Source: a virus. Taken from it: DNA of 22,973 nt. The stretch lies in IMG/VR virus record IMGVR_UViG_3300046000_011226, positions 1 to 22,973 of that record. The stretch is one strand, 5' to 3'. Below are positions 20,783 to 22,973 of this stretch, one piece after another. The position numbers and the translations under genes were made by a program. How positions within the stretch are numbered: the stretch's first letter is position 1; each line of letters opens with the position of its first letter. The notes beneath the pieces were generated by a model. The model made no database searches. It was not told where the DNA came from and worked only from the letters and a program-made list of their open reading frames with translations.

Positions 20783-21660
20783 GCTGCCCTCGCGAAGATG
20801 CACGCAAGCGTGTGCTGTCGACTGCGGCACCCGCAGCGCCGCCGCACCGGACGGCGATCGGTGCACCCGCAGGTAGCGAGGTCATCCTCGTCGTCGACCA
20901 CTCGCAGGTGGAGCCGCCCCTGCGCGGCCACGTCGGATAGGATGCGCGCGTAGCTGGGGCCATCCTTGCGGAAGCGGGCGCCGATGCGCGCCTCCATCTC
21001 CGCCCACCACGCGAGGGCCGCGGGCGCTTCCTCCGCGATGCGACGGCGCTTGGCGTGGCCCTTCAAGAAGCACCCGACGCAGTTCCCGGAGTGCGCCGGG
21101 ATGCGCAGGTCGAAGGGCGCAGCGCGCCAGTAGGCCGCCACGTCCTCGACGGTGACCCGCGCGTCGAAGAGCGGGCACGCCACGTCCCATGCCGCGGGCC
21201 GGGCGCGCAGCTTGTGGACGCGGTGCGGCTCGTCGTAGCGGAGGCCAACGACGGAGGTCCAGTGGTCGTACCCCTGCGAGCGCATGAAGGCTGCGGCCGT
21301 CTCGATCTTGAGCGCCTGCGTACAGAAGCGCATCACCGCGTTCGGGAGGAAGCGCCGCCGCATCACCAGCTCCTCGAAGGGCTCGCTCTCGCGTGAGGCC
21401 GTCTCGTAGGTGACCTCACGCCACCCGGGCGCGTCGGGCGTGCGCTCGATCCACCGGAGGTCAACGCCCCACTGGTCGGCGCACTCCGCGAGGAAGCGCA
21501 GCGTCCCTTCGTGCTCCGCGCCGGTGTTCGTGAACACTGCGTGCACGTCCTCGGGCAACGCGCCGTCGTGAGCGTCGAGGGTCCGGCGCAGCATGAGCGC
21601 GGACGTGCGCCCGCCGCTCACGTTGATGATCGTCGGCCCGTCGCAAACGAAGGGCCTCAC
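20779..21660 (-). CDS. PAPS-reductase-like PP-loop (adenine nucleotide alpha hydrolase) protein
   Basis: 293 residues from GTG at 21660, with GGAGG six bases upstream and a GTGA overlap with the previous stop. The PP-loop SGGRTS (15-20) is followed by VFTNTGAEHEGTL (42-54), MRFCTQALKIE (110-120), GLRYDEPHR (139-147) and GNCVGCFLKG (192-201). A C-terminal CGC pair at 264-266 and 276-278 may add metal ligands. This is the phage-type 'phosphoadenosine phosphosulfate reductase family'; relatives include CysH and DndC. It probably adenylates a substrate with ATP. Sulfur transfer to a nucleotide or DNA is possible by analogy with DndC, but no other dnd genes are nearby. Confidence 0.75.
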   Translation of the reverse strand: MRPFVCDGPTIINVSGGRTSALMLRRTLDAHDGALPEDVHAVFTNTGAEHEGTLRFLAECADQWGVDLRWIERTPDAPGWREVTYETASRESEPFEELVMRRRFLPNAVMRFCTQALKIETAAAFMRSQGYDHWTSVVGLRYDEPHRVHKLRARPAAWDVACPLFDARVTVEDVAAYWRAAPFDLRIPAHSGNCVGCFLKGHAKRRRIAEEAPAALAWWAEMEARIGARFRKDGPSYARILSDVAAQGRLHLRVVDDEDDLATCGCTDRRPVRRRCGCRSRQHTLACIFARAA

Positions 21661-22010
21661 CGCACACCTCCGCCCAGGTACGCGGCGACCGTCTCGCGTG
21701 TGGCGCGGCGACGAATCATTGCGACGTGACCGCGGTGCCGACACTGCGGGCAGTAGGGCTCCATCTCCCGATAGCGGCTCGCGCGCATGGGCCTCGCGAC
21801 GCCCGCGCACCCGGCCGCGGCGCATGGCTGCGGGCCAGCGGGCACGCGACACGCCATGCACAGGGCGAGGGCCGCCGGGGGGTCGCCGGGGCGCGGCTTC
21901 GGCGGGCGCCCGGCGCACCCGCGAGTAGCGCAGTGATCGCGCGGCGGGAGCGACAGCACCCACGGCCAGAGCGCGGGGACGCCGGTCGCGTCGGGGACGT
22001 AGGCGCTCAC
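21657..22010 (-). CDS. Protein with two tandem Cys4 zinc-binding modules
   Basis: 117 residues from GTG at 22010, GTGA overlap with the transglycosylase-like gene. Cysteines form two copies of the same spacing: Cys27-x4-Cys32-x18-Cys51-x2-Cys54 and Cys63-x4-Cys68-x18-Cys87-x2-Cys90. Both modules open with a similar knuckle (CATRGCAG and CAAAGCAG) and end in CMAC or CPQC. This is probably an internal duplication giving two zinc sites. I do not recognise a named family. Nucleic-acid binding is a reasonable guess, with no direct evidence. Confidence 0.6.
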   Translation of the reverse strand: MSAYVPDATGVPALWPWVLSLPPRDHCATRGCAGRPPKPRPGDPPAALALCMACRVPAGPQPCAAAGCAGVARPMRASRYREMEPYCPQCRHRGHVAMIRRRATRETVAAYLGGGVR

Positions 22011-22432
22011 GGCGTCACCCGAGCGGCCACGCGTGCGGCGAGTCGGAGCACGTCGGCGGGGCCGTAGCCATGCGCGCCACGGGGCGGGCGACACAGCCCC
22101 CACCGGAACGAGCTCACCGCGCCCTCGTCGGTCTGCCCGCAGCGCCGGTAGCCCAGCGCGAGGGCCGACGCGGCGCGGTCGGGGCCGCCGGCCACGCCTC
22201 GACGGGCGCGCGAGATCGGCGCGCCCCAGCACCCGCCCGAGCGCGCGGCGCACCCGAGGTGCGACTCCAGGTACGCGACGGACAGGAGCAGGGCGACGGG
22301 TACGTGGTGCGCGGCCGCAGCAGCCTCAGCAGAGGCGGCGATTGCCTCGCGACGGGCGACAATGCAGGCGCGCTCTGCGGCGGGTACGCGCACCGCTAGG
22401 AGCAGCGCGGTGAGCCATGCGGCGGCGGTCAC
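22007..22432 (-). CDS. Secreted lytic-transglycosylase-like (lysozyme-fold) protein, candidate endolysin
   Basis: 141 residues from GTG at 22432 in a GTGA overlap. The N-terminus TAAAWLTALLLAVRVPAAERA is a likely signal peptide or signal-arrest segment. After it, HVPVALLLSVAYLESHLGCAAR carries a Glu (residue 56) placed like the catalytic Glu of SLT transglycosylases ('p.lLlAvi..ESgf'). GGCWGAPISRARRGVAG matches the 'G..GlwQ' region, and later ALALGYRRCGQTDEGAVSSFRWGLCRPP, HGYGPADVLRL the Y/G helix. Cysteines (61, 68, 98, 114) could form disulfides outside the cytoplasm. It would cleave peptidoglycan for lysis, or for entry. Motif recognition only. Confidence 0.65.
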   Translation of the reverse strand: MTAAAWLTALLLAVRVPAAERACIVARREAIAASAEAAAAAHHVPVALLLSVAYLESHLGCAARSGGCWGAPISRARRGVAGGPDRAASALALGYRRCGQTDEGAVSSFRWGLCRPPRGAHGYGPADVLRLAARVAARVTP

Positions 22433-22599
22433 GACTCACCCCGGCGCGCGGCGTGGCGCACGGCGTCGAGGACGTCGCACGCGCGAGCGACGAGGCGCAC
22501 GGCGTCGGGGTGGACGACGGGGGGCAGGTCGTGGGCGATCGCGATCGCGAGGCGCGCGAGGCGTGCCAGGGCGGCGACGAGAGCAGCGCGGCCGGTCAC
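22429..22599 (-). CDS. Small helical protein in the lysis-like cluster
   Basis: 56 residues from GTG at 22599, with GTGA overlaps on both sides. Two helices: ALVAALARLARLAIAIAHDL and PDAVRLVARACDVLDAVRHAAR. The first is hydrophobic but includes Arg, so it is not a clear membrane span. No family recognised. A role next to holin and endolysin is possible, from position alone. Confidence 0.45.
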   Translation of the reverse strand: MTGRAALVAALARLARLAIAIAHDLPPVVHPDAVRLVARACDVLDAVRHAARRGES

Positions 22600-22748
22600 G
22601 CGCCCGCTCCGTCCGCGGTCAGGGCGCAGGCAACGCAGCCCGCGCCCGCGAGGAGCAGCCCGGCGACGACGGCCCCGACGAGCACCAGCGCCGCGCCGGT
22701 CCCGACGACCAGCAGCGACAGCGCGTAGTCCCGTGACGCGCGGCTCAC
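22596..22748 (-). CDS. Short hydrophobic membrane protein, candidate holin
   Basis: 50 residues from GTG at 22748, with GTGA overlaps on both sides. After a charged start (SRASRDYA) there is an uncharged run of about 37 residues from LSLLVVGTGAALVLVGAVV to CALTA. That is enough for two short membrane helices with a Gly turn, or one long one, and it ends with Asp. It is small for a holin, but its location two genes before a secreted transglycosylase-like gene supports that role. Cys38 and Cys41 are noted. Confidence 0.45.
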   Translation of the reverse strand: MSRASRDYALSLLVVGTGAALVLVGAVVAGLLLAGAGCVACALTADGAGA

Positions 22749-22936
22749 GCGCACCCCGCGAAGAGGCTCTCGACCGTGGCGTCGAGGGCGCGAGCGATCC
22801 GCAGCGCGGAGCGGACGCTGACGCCGAGGCCGCTCTCGGCTCGCTCGATGGTGCCGCGGCGCACGGCCGCGCGCAGGGCGAGCTCGGTGCGGGAGAGGTG
22901 CTGTCTGGTGCGGAGGGAGGCAATCGGGTGGTCCAT
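22745..22936 (-). CDS. XRE-family helix-turn-helix regulator
   Basis: 63 residues from ATG at 22936 (an in-frame GTG lies at 22945; neither has a clear ribosome site). The protein is one XRE domain: IASLRTRQHLSRTELALRAAVRRGTIERAESGLGVSVRSALRIARALDATVESLF, i.e. the 'lr..R...sq.eLA...gvs..tis.iE.G....s....l.iA.aL.v....lf' pattern. It is the first gene of the minus-strand series seen in the window. It probably controls the downstream operon or the lysis-lysogeny choice. Sequence upstream (22937-22973) has a TACTGT that could serve as a weak -10, nothing more. Confidence 0.75.
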   Translation of the reverse strand: MDHPIASLRTRQHLSRTELALRAAVRRGTIERAESGLGVSVRSALRIARALDATVESLFAGCA

Positions 22937-22973
22937 GCGCTGCACAGTACACAGGTCGGAGCGTGGCGCAAAG

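Noticed and set aside
1-22973. Mu-type transposase or integrase
   Set aside because: No DDE transposase, MuB ATPase, tyrosine or serine recombinase motifs in any long frame of this window; it may lie outside.

Overview
The window is an almost fully coding piece of a contractile-tailed (myovirus-type) phage or prophage. Base composition is high GC: two stretches I counted are 70-73 % GC. The host cannot be named from the sequence. The composition and the heavy use of GTG starts would suit a high-GC bacterium such as a myxobacterium, another proteobacterium or an actinobacterium, but that is only an inference. Nearly everything is on the minus strand, in one right-to-left series of tightly packed genes, mostly joined by 4-nt ATGA or GTGA stop/start overlaps. 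No stretch over 300 bases lacks a gene. I saw no rRNA, tRNA, CRISPR array, integrase, transposase or insertion sequence.

Right to left (transcription order): an XRE-type helix-turn-helix regulator (22745-22936). Next come a short hydrophobic holin-like protein, a small unknown protein and a secreted lytic-transglycosylase-like protein (22007-22748). These are followed by a protein with two identically spaced Cys4 modules, a PAPS-reductase-like PP-loop protein and three small unknowns (20179-22010). A two-gene plus-strand island (19369-20225: Cro-like HTH, then a DUF3223/DCL-like protein) interrupts the series and starts from a divergent control region (19214-19368).

The DNA metabolism block (13925-19213) holds an SF2 helicase with a zinc ribbon, a VRR-NUC nuclease and a 1162-residue protein that joins an archaeo-eukaryotic-type primase (AEP), a helicase-like ATPase and a C-terminal XRE helix-turn-helix. 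The 3' end of that large gene carries a lower-GC cluster of repeats in + - + orientation, which I propose as an iteron-type replication origin.

The packaging and virion block (1-13900) has small and large terminase subunits, then genes matching the phage Mu structural order: gp29-type portal, gpI-type protease with an internal scaffold start, decoration-like protein, major capsid protein, gp36-like, gp10-like, gp37-like, gp38-like (DUF2635), sheath, tube, chaperone position, tape measure, gpN-like protein and the start of a gpP-like baseplate hub cut by the left edge. The Mu head-morphogenesis genes F and G are absent between portal and protease.

Overall this looks like a Mu-style virion joined to a theta-like (primase/helicase/origin) replication system instead of Mu transposition. 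Product names rest on motif and gene-order recognition by eye, with no database search.
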